A DNA stretch of 64,000 nucleotides from Spirodela intermedia (GCA_902729315.2 LR746275.1:3171001-3235000), one strand, 5' to 3'. Positions 1 to 11,562 are shown, counted from the stretch's first letter. Numbers and translations: made by a program. Notes: generated from the letters alone by a model not told the origin.

Positions 1-320
1 CAAGTGAATATTCTATTTCAATGCCTTCTTCCTATTTTATGGTATTCTGCTATCATTTCTAACACTATGATTCTGGCGGACATTACACTCCTGTCTTTTT
101 CTCCCATACAAGTAGATTAGTCCACGGTGTTCAATTTGAGTTTTAGTTATGTTTCATACAGATGTGTGGATTATATGTGCATATATCTAATACATGCTCA
201 TATTTTATCATCATTTTACGTAGTCTAAGCATGGTGGCGGCACTCATTGTCGCAGTCTAAGCATGCTGATGTTCTTCCTGAAGTCAAAATGGTTTGTGTG
301 GCCCGCTCTGCTCCCCTACT
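1..320. other. Left-edge non-coding stretch
   Basis: I see no gene here. The stretch is AT-rich and has no long open frame. Coding similarity to uroporphyrinogen decarboxylase only becomes readable at about position 321, so this part is either flanking DNA or sequence of the pseudogene too decayed to recognise. Confidence 0.5.
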
Positions 321-774
321 GTCCAGGCGCTGCATGCATTGTTAAGAAAATTCGCAGTCTCCATGGCGAGGTACGTCCGATACCAGGCAGACCATGGGGC
401 TCAAGCCGTGCAGATCTTTGACTCTGTGCGCCTCTGATCCTTTACGCAAGTGGCTCGGGAGGGCTGCTCGAGAAGTTTCTCTCGACCCGAGTCAACATGA
501 TTAGCTTGGACTGATGTAGCATCACCTCCACTGTGGCCCTGTGGTGGAAGGCGGTGGGAGGCGGAAGCTGGGCCCTGATGTGGCAGTTCAGGGCAACGTT
601 GGCCCTGGGGTCCTCTTCGAGTCCAAAGAGTTCATCACCTCGCGGATCAACGACACGATGAAGAAGGCGGGCGCTCACAAGCGCATTCTGAATCTTGGGC
701 ATGGGATTATGATCGGCACGCCCGAGGAGAGCGTTGACCATTTCTTTGAAGTCGCCAAAGGGATCAGATACTGA
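321..774 (+). pseudogene. Uroporphyrinogen decarboxylase 3'-half pseudogene (HEME-like)
   Basis: The parent enzyme decarboxylates uroporphyrinogen III to coproporphyrinogen III in plastid tetrapyrrole synthesis. Three consecutive UROD blocks are readable. Positions 321-425 carry the stretch around [17 protein letters not shown]. Positions about 431-515 carry ILYASGSGGLLE and a degenerate VISLDW region. Positions 541-774 carry the C-terminus [10 protein letters not shown]...ILNLGHGI...[10 protein letters not shown] with its natural stop. The copy is dead. About 30 codons between the first two blocks are missing, the frame changes between blocks (321 and 541 are in different frames), and a TGA falls where the SLDW tryptophan should be. 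In the last block the usual NVDPGVLF reads NVGPGVLF. The three blocks follow one another without introns, which suits a processed or gene-fragment copy. A poorly sequenced real gene is unlikely because the deletion is large. Confidence 0.75.
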
Positions 775-1540
775 AACCTCCACTGTATATTGTTCGGCCT
801 TGTTCATATCGATTTCCTGCTCTATGGTCTTCAAAGGTATGATTTTTGTATCATAATTTTTTTTCTTGATCTGATACATCGAGTCATGATTCTGATGAAA
901 GTCAACGACGATATGGCCAAATCAGTGGAGATTTAGACCGATTTTTATTCAACTGTTCATTGCATTGCTCATCCTTGTTCTAGAGATTATGATCTTACGA
1001 TCATAGATCCTGTGTATGATGTGAAACTTTTTGGGATCTAATACCCAAAGTTCTGAATGTGATGAAAGTCAACGAATATGTGACGGAATGGCCCGGACTT
1101 TCAATCAAGCTATGCTTTTTATTTCAGAATAGGCCCCTGTCTAGTTGCTTTCGGACCGCAGTCACGCACAGGGCTTTGACCTGTCAGAAAACGTGGCCCG
1201 ATGCTTCCGCGTCGAAAGCCAACTTGATCATATCATCTCAGTTATTACTATTATAATTATAATTATTATTTATTAATGTTGTTGTCCTGTCTTACTGATT
1301 ATTAATCGAATTTTAATTTATTCCCTATAATCGTTTTGGGATATGCTTCTCCTACTATGTTAACGGGCCGGCCGGGTTTTTGATTGGCCCGGCCCAGCCA
1401 TGGTCCCTTGTGCACTCTCTCTCTCTCTGGCTGTGAACTTAAGGGGGCTGAAGTGGGCCAGGGCTGAGAATAGGCAGGCCCTAGCCAAAGGGGCTCAATT
1501 CGGGCCCGTCTTGTGAGGGCATTATGGTAATAGATGGAAG
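775..1540. other. Intergenic region between UROD pseudogene and CIPK transcript
   Basis: No supported gene. Mostly AT-rich with short GC-rich patches near 1360-1500. Open frames here are short and show no family resemblance. The CIPK promoter probably lies at the right end, but I cannot place a TATA box with confidence. Confidence 0.5.
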
Positions 1541-3167
1541 GGGAGCTGCCTAGCTGTTTCCAGAATTGGTCGGATTTGTAGAAAATTCTGGTTGTTGGGC
1601 AAGGGGCGGCGGCGATTTCAAGTAGAAGAGCGGATTCAGGGGGGAAGAAGAAAAAGAAGCAAAAGGGGAGCAGAGTTGGGGGATTAGGGTTTGTCTCACC
1701 TTTTTGTCTCCGGTTTCTCCTTCTCTTCCTCTTCCTTTTCGTGTCCGGTGTCTATCTCGGCGCCTTCGAAGGTTCGGGATCTTGATCGTTCGAGGATCCT
1801 GGTGGAGGGGTTATTTTCTCTCTCGCCTCCCCGGTTGAGGTACGTTGTTGCGGGACTTGGTCCTAGCGTTTCTTCATGGCTGATTTTTCTGACGGAGTTC
1901 TTTGCGTGATCTGACGATCTGAGTTTTTTTTTACGTTGGGCTTTGATGTTGCTGCTTGGGATTTCTGATGGCGGCCGTTGTTTTTGCTCAGAATTTTCCT
2001 TCTGTGCTGCTCAATTGCTCGTGGCATTTCGAACTTATTTCAGTTTTCTTCTTTTGTATTCGTACTTCTCTTCCTATTTTTTTGAAGAACTACAACTTCC
2101 TATGGCATGTAGAAAATGTTCCATGCACCAATTGAATCGAATTGTACGACTTTTGTGTTACGATCTTGCATCCGCTGGCATTCTTGCTTTTCTTCGTTGA
2201 TGCGAATATATATATATATACTCTAGACAGATCTGTTATGATTTTTCTGCGAAGGGTGCCTAATTCATGAAAATTGTTGCTATATTCTTATTCCCCTCGA
2301 GTTTTCCCTTCCGCTTAGTGAATTTTTTTTTGCTAATGGCCTCTGGCACGGATAAAATCTCTTCTCCTTCAATTCCCAAACCTGCTGAAAATAAAATAAA
2401 ATGATCTTTTGTTTTCTACGGCTACTCAGGAATTCCTGGTAGATTGAGGTAGATTTGAATGGACTTTTCTTTGCTCTTCATCGTTTCTATGTTCATTATC
2501 ATTTCTAGCTTGAATTCTCTGTTACCATCTCCACCATTTTCTGTGAGTTGCATTTTTAGGGCTTCTACCAGCATCTGTGTTGCATAACCGGCTCCTTTCT
2601 TCCTTGCTCATCAACCCCATAATTAGTTGGCGCAAGAATTTGCGAGCTCTTTGCTGGCTGCCAGTGTTTCTGCTTTTTCTCCTAATTATTTACTATCAGT
2701 GTTTAAAATATGTGGGATCACATCCGAGTCCTCCTGGAGTGAAGCTTGGATCACTCCGTGGCAGCTTTCAATCTGATATTGCATCTTATTATGCCTCTTT
2801 TACTGGCTGCAGTCTTGAATTAACCTATTATACTGTTCTTTGTTCTGTCAGCTTCTTCCTTCTTGCCACTCGGAACTAAAAGCAACAGGGAATGCTGAAA
2901 GATGTGTTTGCACTCTCGGAAATCCTCCTCTGAGGCGAATCCATCAATATCCTCTCCTAAGCTGCCACTCCACATCCTCCATGAGCTTGGATTTAAAGGT
3001 CTCCGCCACCCTCTTCTCCAGGCGCAGCGGGTCCATGACGGATTGCTGAGCTCGACAAGAAGAAGCCTCCCATCAAATCACGACCTCACCGACGACGGTT
3101 GAGAGCTTCTGATCTTCAGACCATCAGCAGGAAGGGGAGTATATACATATATATAAAACAACAGAGG
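1541..3167 (+). promoter_or_regulatory. Probable CIPK leader region with 5'UTR intron(s)
   Basis: This 1.6-kb stretch precedes the CIPK start codon. From about 1600 the sequence is purine-rich and then CT-rich, as plant leaders often are. A good splice donor (GAG|GTACGT) lies at 1839/1840, and several pyrimidine-tract acceptors follow between 2550 and 2850. I infer that the kinase mRNA has an untranslated first exon near 1600-1839 and one or more leader introns. The exact acceptor cannot be chosen by eye. The small open frames in this stretch resemble nothing known. Confidence 0.35.
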
Positions 3168-4508
3168 ATGGAAAACAAGGAGGGTGTATTGCTGCAGAGG
3201 TACGAGCTGGGGAGATTACTGGGGCAGGGGAACTTTGCAAAGGTGTACTATGCGCGCAACATCAAGACAGCCCAGAGTGTGGCGATAAAGGTGATCGACA
3301 AGGAGAAGGTGATGAGAGTTGGGCTGATGGATCAGATCAAGCGGGAGATCTCAGTGATGAAGCTGGTGAGCCACCCGAACATCGTGCAGCTCCACGAGGT
3401 CATGGCCACCAAGTCAAAGATATTCGTCGTCATGGAATACGTAAAGGGTGGGGAGCTCTTCAACCTGGTGGCCAAGGGCCGGCTCAAGGAGGAGCAGGCG
3501 AGGCGGTATTTTCAGCAACTGGTCGGCGCCATTGACTTCTGCCACAGCCGGGGAGTCTACCACCGGGACCTCAAGCCAGAGAACCTGCTCCTCGATGAGA
3601 ACGGCGACCTGAAGGTCTCTGATTTTGGCCTGAGCGCCCTCGCAGAGTCAAAGAGACAGGACGGCCTGCTCCACACCACCTGTGGCACGCCGGCATATGT
3701 GGCCCCTGAGGTGCTGAACAGGAAGGGGTACGACGGCGCCAAGGCTGACATCTGGTCCTGCGGGGTGATCCTCTTTGTCATGCTTGCCGGGTACCTCCCC
3801 TTCCACGAAGGCAATCTGATGGAGATGTACAGGAAGATTGCCAAGGCGGCATTCAGGTGCCCCGCTTGGTTCTCCTCCGAGGCCCGCAAGCTGCTGGCGA
3901 AGATCCTCGACCCCAACCCCGTCACCAGGATTTCGACAGAGGGCATCATGGAGAGCTCCTGGTTCAGGAAGGGGCGGAGATCACCCCCCAGGACCAGAGA
4001 TCTTCATGCAGATATGGGTGCCAGCGGCTCGGTGATCGGCGGTGGCGGTGGCGGTGATGTTGCCGAAGGGAAGGAAGAACCCATGAAGCCATCACAGATG
4101 AACGCCTTCGACATCATTTCCATGTCCACTGGGTTCGACCTTTCTGGCCTATTCGAGGAGCCCGATCGCCGAAAGGAGTCCCGTTTCACGTCCATGCAGC
4201 CGGCGCCGGTCATCATCAAGAGGTTGGAGGAGGTGGCGAGGAAGCTGGGATTGAAGCCGAAGAAGAAGCAAGGGGGGGTGATGAAGCTGGAGAGGAACAA
4301 GGAGGGCAGGAAGGGCGTGCTGGCCGTCGATGCCGAGATCTTCGAGGTGACCCCGTCCTTCCACCTGGTGGAGTTCAAGAAGTCCGCCGGCGACACCCTG
4401 GAGTTCCAGAGGATGTGGAAGCAGGACATGAGGCCCGCTCTCAAGGACATCGTCTGGGCCTGGCAAGGGGAGGAGGAGGTGGCGGCGCCGCCGCTGCAGC
4501 AGGAGTAG
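3168..4508 (+). CDS. CIPK: CBL-interacting protein kinase (CIPK, intronless CIPK5/25-like clade)
   Basis: A 446-residue Ser/Thr kinase (SnRK3 family) that is recruited by calcineurin-B-like calcium sensors and phosphorylates transporters and channels at membranes. The kinase domain spans about residues 12-267. It has the glycine-rich loop GQGNFAKVY (19-27), catalytic Lys41, HRDLKPEN (132-139), DFG (152-154) and an activation loop ending in APE (179-181). The CBL-binding NAF motif is at 312-314 within [22 protein letters not shown]-terminal PPI-type region ([13 protein letters not shown]) follows. The start at 3168 (MENKEGVLL) gives the usual short N-terminus; an in-frame ATG at 3099 would add 23 atypical residues. 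The reading frame has no introns, which marks the intronless CIPK group. A glycine run precedes the NAF motif. All key residues are present, so it should be active. The exact orthologue number is not certain. Confidence 0.95.
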   Translation: MENKEGVLLQRYELGRLLGQGNFAKVYYARNIKTAQSVAIKVIDKEKVMRVGLMDQIKREISVMKLVSHPNIVQLHEVMATKSKIFVVMEYVKGGELFNLVAKGRLKEEQARRYFQQLVGAIDFCHSRGVYHRDLKPENLLLDENGDLKVSDFGLSALAESKRQDGLLHTTCGTPAYVAPEVLNRKGYDGAKADIWSCGVILFVMLAGYLPFHEGNLMEMYRKIAKAAFRCPAWFSSEARKLLAKILDPNPVTRISTEGIMESSWFRKGRRSPPRTRDLHADMGASGSVIGGGGGGDVAEGKEEPMKPSQMNAFDIISMSTGFDLSGLFEEPDRRKESRFTSMQPAPVIIKRLEEVARKLGLKPKKKQGGVMKLERNKEGRKGVLAVDAEIFEVTPSFHLVEFKKSAGDTLEFQRMWKQDMRPALKDIVWAWQGEEEVAAPPLQQE

Positions 4509-5193
4509 CCGCACAAGGCCCGCAAATCAATGGACCTCGGCGAGAACTTCCGAGTATGTGTTCTACCTCGTGCATGACAATATGACGTTTCCGGTCACAT
4601 ATGTAGCTGTGTCCGTGATGTTTCCATACTTGTATTGTTTTTTCTCCGTGTTCTTGTGTTTATTATTTTCTTTGGCGAAACGGGTATGATTATTCATCAG
4701 CTTTAAGCTGGGGAGGTTGATGCTCGGGGTTAGTCTGCAGTTTGACCTTTTTCTTTTCTTTGTTTCTGAAGAACCCGGTGAAGTCAAACCGCTGGTGTCA
4801 GGTGGGATATCTGGGCAGTCCCTTCGCTCAATTCAGCAGTTTTGAGCTCATGGGTCACAGAGGGGGAGAGAGAGAGAGAGAGAAGTCCGCGCACGTGGGA
4901 AGGTTTCGGGCTTGGAAGAGGACTCCGGCCCGGGCTCGACTTGCCTGACCCACCGATCTAAAACAGCTAGAGAGACGTAGAGAAGCATGGCTAAGCAGGG
5001 CTTGCCCGGCCCATTCACATCCTCTATTCATACCAGAGATTTTTTTACCATTTCTAGTTCAGTCGAGAGGGCATCCTAGCATCAGCTTCCATTTCTCAAT
5101 ATGGACAAGGAGAAACTGGCAGAGATGTTTCTGTACATTCTAGGGTTAGTATGTACATCAAAGAGGGGACTGAGATCAGCAGAAGGCCTGGTT
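4509..5193. other. Convergent 3' region between CIPK and sororin-like gene
   Basis: This holds the 3' ends of two genes that run toward each other. A short (GA)n run lies at about 4866-4884. No coding potential beyond short frames is visible. Confidence 0.5.
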
Positions 5194-8100
5194 TTATTCC
5201 AATTCGGTCTCCGAGACGACCTCCTCTGGGAGTTGGAACGCATCCACCTCCGCAAAGTAGGCCCTCTGTTCGTCGATGAACTGCTGTGGAAGAAGTGCCT
5301 GCGGCTGATTCCTACTGTCCGATGACAGCATGTAACGCCATTTCTGCAGATGAGGGCAGCAAGATAATGGTTTATTACAATGGAATGAGAGAAAGCATTG
5401 AGTGAAGAGAAATTACCCTCTTGGATTTGGGATAAGGAACTGAGGATGCAGCAGCGAGGCAATCAGCATCTTCAGAAGCTTTCATCTGATTATCCCTGTT
5501 TCGAGACAAGAATGGGAAGAGATTGAATCATCTTTATTGGTCCTCTCATTTATTTTTTGATTCCATAAATATGCAGATAGAGGGCCAGAAATTGATATAA
5601 ATATCTCGGGGTATCCAATGGCTACTGCAGAATTCCATTGAATGCAGTTTAAACTTGTTCTAAGTGGAGGAATTTCTTGGATTTTTTTATGTTATAAAAA
5701 AATAACTGAATTAATGAGCCCCTGTATAATATACATGCAGGGAAACTTTTCAACCATGAATTTGTGTTCCTCTCATACACCTTTCGCACCGATTGTAATG
5801 GGTACGGCCTAAAAAGCTTAGTAGGCTGTCAATGTGTGTGTGTACGCGAGCCATTTTGTAGATCAAACTCGTTAAGCTTCTTGAAAAGACACCACCCGCT
5901 GGCAATGTAAGAAATTTTGACCTCAAAATCAACGTATTGTTCTACAATTTTCTGCTTTCTGTGATTTAAATCTTTGTTCCAAAATCAACAGAAACAGCAG
6001 GTATTATTCCCGGGAAAAAAGAAAAACTGGATCACGGAAACATCTTAGTCCACCATGGAGTGGTTTATCTCACATATTATGAGAGATGGATACCTACAGA
6101 CAGATCGGTGGATAGAGAGAGAGAGAAAGAGAGAGAGAGAGTTTCGCAGAATCCAGCACCTACGTTTGTAGAAAATTTTGTGGTGTCGTTTATGATATCT
6201 TCCATTTCTTATTCAAATGCATTTAAATAAATATCACCATCATTGTAAACCTTCCTTAGATTGACCAAAAAAAATATGGCAGAAAGAAATGCAAGAAAAA
6301 GCATGAAATAATACTTGAGTAATATCCAAGAAGCGCAAATTTCATTAAGAAAAATTCGAAATCAAAGCAACTTGGGGAGAAAAAAAGTTGATAAGATTAG
6401 AAACCCAATCACATATTCATCGTCTACCAGCCAATACCCAATCACATATTCAAATACATTGTTAATAAATATCACCATCATTATAGACCTTCCTTAGATT
6501 GGCCAAACAAAATATGGCAGAAAGAAATGCAAGAAAAAGCATGAAATAATACTTGAGTAATATCCAAGAAGCGCAAATTTCCTTAAGAAAAAATCGAAAT
6601 CAAAGCAACTTGGAGAGAAAAAAAGATTGATTAGATCAGAAACCCAATCACATATTCATCGTCTAGCAGTCAAGAACATCAATATTTAGGTAGCTTGAAA
6701 ACAAGAGAACATTCCTAAACAGCGCATTGTCACACATACCCAACACTTCTAATCCTTTTTGGTGGCGGGCAACTCGACTGAAGAGGATCCCAATCAGCCT
6801 TCCGCTTGCTTTTCTGCCTCCTTGAACTTTGACGGGTGTACAGAACCACTGGTTCAAGAACACTCCGGTCGGCAACACCTTTAAGTGTGAAAGGAGGAAA
6901 AATTAGATAAAAGGAATTTGCAATCACCTAAGAAACCAAGAACAAGGTTGAAAATATTGTCTATCCTGAGTAATTGATGAAGATAGCACATGATAAAAAC
7001 TTCAAACTCGGAATTTCTACAATGCTATCAAATCAATGCAGTCCTCTGCTTCTCAAGTCAAAAAAACAGCCGCACAAAACATATACCAGGCTGTAAGAGT
7101 GAATGGTGAAGATATCAGTTTTACTCTAATAATTAACTTAGTCCAACTTTTTTCATCAACAGCGCACCAAATGCACAACTATAAATAACTTTTTGTCTCA
7201 TATTCTTTCTCGTAGCCTTCCAATATTACTTTGAGTGATTATCTTGAAATCATTTTTCACCTAAAATATGAAGGATCCAACAAGTCTGAGGACTTCAGTC
7301 AGGGTAACACGAAAACGGAAAATAACTAAAAGGATTCATACACGACTCCATTGCTACTTGCTTGTGTGAAAACACCATTCCCATAGAGTAGCAAATCTAT
7401 GCATTCGTTAAAGATATTTTCTCACGGCGCGCATTTCATCGTCGAATCTGTATGTCTGTGTGCACCCAGTGGAGCATCTATCATATCAAACATATGGAAT
7501 CCTAAAGTCGTAGATCCGGCAGTATCCCTAGGAGCTGTGGTCGTACCTCACGAATACTCAAAGGCAGCATAGCCAAATCATGTAGTGATTCAGAAGTAAG
7601 CTGCATTCAGAATGGGCGAAAACCTTAAAGATAATGTTCGATTATTGCGAAGCTAGTCCGAGGCATCGAGCAGGAGTCAAGATTGAAGAGACAATTCAAT
7701 TCGTTCCTTCTTCAGCAAACCCTAGATTCAATATCGCAACCGATCGACAGGGCCAAAGATAACGCAATCAAATTCAAAATGCAGAAACTATTTCAAAAAG
7801 TTTAGTATCCCCCATACCCCGCCTAGGTTTCCAGTAGCACGGATTACCGGAACAAATTGATTCCTCCAATCATCTACAGAACCGATCGGGCCTCCCAAAA
7901 GACAAACCCCCGAGTAGAAGTCAGGAAGAAACAAAATAAACAGAACCCACGCGTCATCCACTCTGGAACCCGAAGAAAACCCCAGGGGTTACCTGAATTC
8001 ACCGGCGGGTCCGCCACTGTAGATCCGGAAGAAGAGGGGCCAGCCTTCCGACTCGAAGAGTTCTCGGAGTTGCAAGATCCTATACTGCTAGTCTCGCCTC

Positions 8101-8257
8101 CGATAGGGATCTCGTCGTGGACCGCAATGGCTCTGGATTTCGGCTTCGCCCCAGAATTCTCCTTGAGCTTCACGGAAGCGGTGACGGCGTTACTGACGTC
8201 GGTCAGGGGCCTCCTCTTTGGTAACCTTCGGCTGATTTCAGACCCTCGGAACTCCAT
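5194..8257 (-). CDS. SORORIN: Sororin-like sister-chromatid cohesion protein, 4 exons
   Basis: Four exons on the minus strand join in phase: 8257-7993, 6878-6740, 5495-5417 and 5343-5194, giving 210 residues. All junctions are GT-AG. Sororin protects cohesin on replicated chromatids by opposing WAPL. The C-terminus carries the plant sororin-type block IDEQRAYFAEVDAFQLPEEV. The middle exon carries the basic block EPVVLYTRQSSRRQKSKRK. The N-terminus has RRPLTDVSN (16-23) and a KEN box at residues 32-34, a degradation signal that vertebrate sororin also carries. An in-frame ATG at 8344 would add 29 residues; I prefer 8257 because two E2F-like sites lie between the two ATGs. The largest intron holds a 236-bp tandem duplication. 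The assignment rests on remembered motifs of a short, fast-evolving family. Confidence 0.7.
6211..6672. repeat. Tandem duplication, two copies of about 236 bp
   Basis: Copy 1 starts at about 6211 and copy 2 at about 6448, each beginning with attcaaat. Both contain the same ordered landmarks, including atggcagaaagaaatgcaag, ttgagtaatatccaagaagc and cccaatcacatattcatcgt, with only scattered differences. The repeat lies inside the intron between sororin-like exons 2 and 3, about 70 bp from the exon 2 donor. Confidence 0.9.
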
Positions 8258-8313
8258 CGCTGTCGGAGGACGAGGAGCAGCGGCTGAAAGCTTCTGAGAC
8301 ACGGTGGCTCGCA

Positions 8314-8333
8314 GGCGGGAAAAGGCTTTCCCG
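8314..8333. promoter_or_regulatory. Pair of E2F-like sites upstream of the sororin-like start
   Basis: GGCGGGAAA (8314-8322; TTTCCCGCC on the gene strand) and TTTCCCGG (8326-8333) both fit the E2F consensus TTTSSCSS in opposite orientations. They sit 57-76 bp upstream of the chosen start. E2F control is the rule for S-phase and cohesion genes, so the position makes sense. Function is inferred. Confidence 0.5.
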
Positions 8334-8344
8334 GTGAATGACAA

Positions 8345-8842
8345 TATGCCTATATAACCCTAACATTTCCACAGTTTTACCTTATACCTCAAAGCTTGTT
8401 TATTTAATAAAGTACTTAGGATTATACTTTATTAATATTTCCGGAGTTTGGTCCTACCTGGACGCTTACTATAAGGCCCGAAACTGACCAAAAAATGGGC
8501 TCCGGGCCTTCAAGCCCGCTCTCAGGTTGAGTGGGCCCAGACTAGTGAGACTAGAATTCCTTGATGTCTAGCGGCGGGGGGGCTGGTCACCAGTTGAAGA
8601 AACACAGAAGCAACGGCGAGAAGAGGATCTCGCCAAATGGGGAAAGGGAGAACAAGAAAAGAGAAAGGGAGAAGGAATGAGAGAAGAGAGAGAGAGAGAG
8701 AGAGGAGAGAGAATGGAAGGAGAATGCGGCAATGAATGGAGTAGACTCGGGCCAATCCGTTCTATCTGGATGTTTTATCAACGGAGATTTTATTCATTAA
8801 ATGACCTCTTCATAATATACATACTGTGTGCGTGTGTGTGTG

Positions 8843-8879
<37 letters not shown>

Positions 8880-9446
8880 GGTGCGTGTATGTATTTATGC
8901 ACAAGAGAAAGTGTATTTAGATGCAAGTGTATTTAGAATTGTATGAACGAAATTCCGCCTTCGAATTATATGTAGAGAGAGAGAGAGAGAGATAGATCAA
9001 TGGAACGTGTGTGCGTGTGGGTGGGTGTGAAGCTTCTTCTATGCCAAGAGAAACAAGAGAAGCAAAAACCCATCAAGGTCCTGACTCCCAACCTATCCAA
9101 CTGCCCTGTTCCTGGAGTATTCAAGATCAGGCCCTCTCATGCTCGGGGTTTCTTGCGGGGAGGACGATCACCCAGCGGGAGGAGGAAGGAAGGAAGGAAG
9201 GGCGCGCTTGATGGCACACCCACGTAAACTAGAAGTCCCACGCTTCGTTTCCCCTCCATTTCCTGGTTCGGATTATTATCTGCTGCTGTCTTCCATTTAG
9301 GATCTCAGATCGTGCAACAGACGGGCGTGGAACTCGTCATTAACGGGAGATTTCTTAAACCCTAATCGACCCATCACAGCAGAAGGGAAACTCTTCGAGG
9401 AGTAGGGGGAGGAAGAAGTCGACGTTCTCTTCATCATCCCTTCTGT
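8345..9446. other. Region between sororin-like promoter and HLH-ACT 3' end
   Basis: No gene seen. It contains (GA)n runs at about 8685-8712, 8849-8874 and 8972-8992, and a short (GT)n run just before 8849. The part next to 8345 should be the sororin-like promoter; the part next to 9446 should hold the 3'UTR of the HLH-ACT gene. Confidence 0.5.
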
Positions 9447-11415
9447 TTAGTCACCCTCTCTGCAGTTCTTAAGAGCCTGGAGCATCGCCTCCCTCACCAC
9501 CTCCGAGTCTATCCCTTCTGCCCGGCCTTCTATCTGCAGAGAAAGAAGTGGAAAGCGAAACCCATTAAAGGATGGACATGTACGCGAGAAAAAGCCGGCC
9601 GCTCTATGGTTTGTCTCGGCCCTCGCTCATTCATCATATGATTTGGAGGTTTCGGAAGACAACACACAGCCCATGGTTGTTTTTGGATCCCTCGGTTCTT
9701 ATTTTCAGGTAAAACTAAGGTCTTTTGTCACACATTTGAAGCACATAGAGAATACTTGTTTGTTCGATAGTGTTCGAGGTAGCAGGATGAAGGGAGATAT
9801 CCCACGCCATCCCCATCATCTTGAATATTCACACACGCTTGTTGCTCTACGCTTGTTTTAGTCATCTTGAAAAGGGATTTGGCATCTTCACCCAAGTCCT
9901 TAGCGGAAGATAAATTATAAAAAAATGATTTTTAGGCATATCAACAAGCCTTTATGAAGATTTAGATAGTCATCAATATCCTTGTGAACTATTGGATTAA
10001 TTTGATAGTTGTGTTAAGATAGAAACAAAACCAAACCCACTCATTGGTGCAAAAGAGATGACCGGGCCTTTCAACAAACAAACCATTGGACAGTTATTGA
10101 AATATGGTAGTATAATTAACCCCAGCAACCTGGTTTATCACGTGCACCAACGTTCTTGGGTAAAGTAAAAACAAATTCTAAGAAGATGAAAGGATTTCAG
10201 ACAACACATAATCAAGGTCATATGAAGATTTAAATGCCGACTAGTATGCCTATAAAATATTAGATTAATTTCATATCTAAGTGCGAGGATAGGGCATTCA
10301 TTGAGAACTCATTGATTTCTTACTATGAAATATTAGGGCATTCAAGTAAAAAAAATCTAATTGACTTTGAGTGAAATAAAAATTATATTTAACCACAATA
10401 GTTAAGTTTTTCCTTGAAAATATGGGCCATTTTAGCCCCCCCCCCCCCCCCCCCTCATCTGCATGAGAGGGACGATCCTCTGATATGATGAAAGAAAATC
10501 GGACAATCCAGCTCAAAAAAAATGGGTAATCCCGTAATTTAAAGTTCTCACTCCCAATATAAGAAGATGATGGTACTTACTTCTCTTCCGACAGCTTCGA
10601 GGCGGAAGGGTTTGATGCAAGAAACCCTTGCATCAAGAACATCGATACCCAGATCTTCAAACACCCTCAGAATGGAGACGAGTAGATCAGGGTAGCTCTT
10701 CTCCGAGAACACTCTCACTAAGAAGCCCTTCTCTTGACCTTGAACCGTTACCTGATGAGGCATCTGTTGAAGAAGGACCTCAGTTTACTGTCTTCCTGGA
10801 AGGAAGGGGGGAGACTTAGTATATGGCTGAAGAATACATTACCCCCATTTGATTCATTCTATCACCGGTGATGCTCCTAAGACATGAATTATTATCTTCG
10901 ACGAGGTCTTTAATCTTATGCTTTAGTTCTTCGATATACTTGGATGCGTCCAGTAAAATTGAAGTGCTACTTTGCTGGAAAACATGAACATAAATAAATA
11001 ATGCGTGAGACTATACTGGAGGAAAAAATAAACACATGAAAGTTTGAACCAAAACGAGAGCAAGAAATCAGCCCTTGGCCCCTGTTTGCTGATATGGTCT
11101 TATGAGCGATCAGTCAAAAATCTTCTGGCATTCATGTCTTTGTCTTAAGAAGATTTGGAAAAGTTATCGTGGACAAGTTCGCGATAAATTTGGTCAAAAA
11201 TGGGGGAAAAGATTGAAATCGCTGTCAGACAAAGTGAATCAGTCTCTAGAGAGTGTGAGTGGAATTCCTGGATATGGTGAAGTATCTGGAGATGGGGTGT
11301 GGAAATATATGGCCATTTTTTTAAAAAGAAAAGCAGGATAGCAGAGGAACGCGGTAAAATCTGTATACACAGATGGTTGCATAACAGGAAACAGGGTGGA
11401 AAGAAGCTCAAGAGG

Positions 11416-11456
<41 letters not shown>

Positions 11457-11561
11457 AAAAGGCTCGGTTTATGATCAAATTACTGCATGAGAGTCGGTAA
11501 CCGAGCGGAGTAGCTGCAGCTTGTCATGCGAACTGCTTCTCCTTTGCTCCTTAGGAAGCAT
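9447..11561 (-). CDS. Small HLH protein with C-terminal ACT-like domain, no basic region (AT3G56220-like), 4 exons
   Basis: Exons on the minus strand are 11561-11484, 10974-10843, 10778-10581 and 9533-9447. All join between codons and give 164 residues. Helix 1 is DKLQLLRSVTDSHA; the loop and helix 2 are TSILLDASKYIEELKHKI. The ACT-like domain runs from about residue 79 to the C-terminus (VTVQGQEKGFLVRVFSEKSY, then DVLDARVSC). The segment before helix 1 is too short and lacks the His/Glu/Arg pattern of a DNA-binding basic region. I expect a dimer partner or inhibitor of true bHLH factors, not a DNA binder. The best match I can recall is the AT3G56220/AT2G40435 'SCREAM-like' family. The acceptor of exon 3 is weak (ACTGAG|GTC); an alternative CAACAG|ATG 15 bp downstream is also in frame. 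Confidence 0.85.
10436..10454 (+). repeat. Poly-C run (19 C)
   Basis: An uninterrupted run of 19 cytosines lies in intron 3 of the HLH-ACT gene (poly-G in the transcript). Runs like this are prone to length error in sequencing. Confidence 0.95.
11416..11453 (+). repeat. (GA)n microsatellite
   Basis: About 19 GA units within intron 1 of the HLH-ACT gene. Confidence 0.95.

Positions 11562-11562
<1 letters not shown>

Noticed and set aside
3099-3167. Upstream in-frame start for the CIPK
   Set aside because: The added 23 residues (with an Ile-Tyr run) are not seen in CIPK proteins; MENKEG at 3168 fits the family start.
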